This document shows, in pieces, positions 63,544 through 64,000 of a DNA stretch of 64,000 nucleotides. The DNA is taken from the NCBI RefSeq assembly GCF_040529185.1, contig NZ_CP159510.1:1426001-1490000 (forward strand). The letters are read 5' to 3'. The stretch comes from Sporolactobacillus sp. Y61. Its GTDB lineage: Bacteria; Bacillota; Bacilli; Bacillales; Sporolactobacillaceae. Under the pieces are notes generated by a model. It did no database searches. It was not told where the DNA came from and saw nothing but the letters and a program-made list of their open reading frames with translations. The translations under genes were made by a program, and so were the position numbers. Numbering within the stretch: position 1 is the first letter of the stretch; each line of letters begins with the position of its first letter.

Positions 63544-64000
63544 ATGGTACAGATTGATCCGGAGGTATCGGTGATCACCCCGGCCTGGAATGCGGAAAAG
63601 ACGATTGAAGAGGTAATCAGTTCCGTAAGAGCTCAGACCTTTGCGAACTGGGAAATGGTGATCGTCGATGATGGTTCTTCAGATGGTACACGGGAAAAAC
63701 TTGTGGCGGCGACGCTTGCCGATGAACGGATCCATCCCGTCTTTCTCAGTGAAAACAGCGGGGCTGCCGCTGCGCGCAACAAGGCTTTATATCTGGCACG
63801 CGGACGTTTTGTTGCGTTTCTGGACAGTGATGATCGCTGGAAGCCGGATAAACTGGCGAAACAGCTTGCTTTCATGAAAAAACATCAGTATGCCTTTACC
63901 TTCACGGGCTATGAATATATGGATGCATCAGGCCGGCCACTGAACAAAATCATTCATGCCCCGCAGCGCGTCACGTATCATGATCTGCTGAAAAATACCA
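63544..64000 (+). CDS. tuaG: Glycosyltransferase family 2 (TuaG-like), 5' part
   Basis: The first ~152 residues; the gene runs off the window end. GT-A fold: VSVITPAWNAEKTIEEVISS, FANWEMVIVDDGSSDGTREK (first D of the nucleotide site), ENSGAAAARNKALYLARGRF and VAFLDSDDRWKPDKL (the DxD-type metal motif). The sequence start resembles TuaG of B. subtilis, and the tuaE-tuaF-tuaG order is kept. The ATG follows GAGGAGG. Confidence 0.85.
   Translation, partial: MVQIDPEVSVITPAWNAEKTIEEVISSVRAQTFANWEMVIVDDGSSDGTREKLVAATLADERIHPVFLSENSGAAAARNKALYLARGRFVAFLDSDDRWKPDKLAKQLAFMKKHQYAFTFTGYEYMDASGRPLNKIIHAPQRVTYHDLLKNT

Overview
The window comes from a Gram-positive Bacillota genome, most likely of the order Bacillales. 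The evidence is a Bacillus-type type VII secretion (T7SS) operon in the order yukE-yukD-yukC-yukBA-yueB-yueC, YwqH/YwqI-like partners of an LXG toxin, a YlmA-like ATPase, AGGAGG-type ribosome binding sites and a teichuronic-acid-like polysaccharide operon. Sporolactobacillaceae is plausible but cannot be proven from this sequence alone. The core genes look moderately GC-rich. The toxin tips and immunity genes at 5.7-9.5 kb and 12.5-15.3 kb are clearly AT-rich, which marks them as imported.

Layout. 1-2.7 kb: end of a branched-chain amino acid operon (ilvB', ilvN, ilvC) and ylmA. 2.9-16.3 kb: a polymorphic-toxin island. It opens with a decayed yukE copy that keeps its promoter region, followed by two small helical partner proteins, an LXG toxin with a TNT-type (NAD+ glycohydrolase) tip, and an immunity protein. 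Behind these is a graveyard of displaced cassettes: a toxin tip carrying a 167-bp copy of the LXG pre-tip segment, a second TNT tip with its own immunity gene, an immunity gene split by an IS1634-type element, and an ADP-ribosyltransferase tip followed by an ADP-ribosylglycohydrolase gene. IS630, ISL3 and IS21-like debris lies between them. 16.3-26.5 kb: the T7SS core operon that would export such toxins; yueB carries a frameshift and yueC looks short.

26.6-32.3 kb (minus strand): an oligopeptide ABC importer (oppABCDF) in which oppD and oppF share one continuous reading frame apart from a one-base shift. 32.6-40.2 kb: a ketopantoate reductase-like enzyme, an LCP cell-wall ligase, a TcaA/YvbJ-like zinc-ribbon membrane protein, an IS4-type element with a 9-bp target duplication, an AEC transporter and a YdcF-like protein. 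40.3-44.2 kb: two TnpB-only (IS1341-type) elements, one abutting a truncated esterase gene. 44.5-53.7 kb: a DUF1861 protein, a DUF421 protein, a D-2-hydroxyacid dehydrogenase, an M19 dipeptidase, gabT, gabD and a DUF1906 glycosidase-like protein. 53.7-64 kb: a teichuronic-acid-like operon with UDP-glucose dehydrogenase, two GT4 enzymes, a flippase, an initiating sugar transferase, a sugar-nucleotide epimerase, a TuaE-like polymerase, a TuaF-like protein and the start of a TuaG-like GT2.

The most interesting system is the toxin island next to its own secretion operon. Its cassette-exchange architecture can be read directly from the sequence, and it includes an ADP-ribosylating toxin tip paired with an ARH-type immunity enzyme. 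A caution for the whole window: six reading frames are broken by a one-base loss inside a mononucleotide run, which suggests that some of the broken genes are sequencing artefacts.
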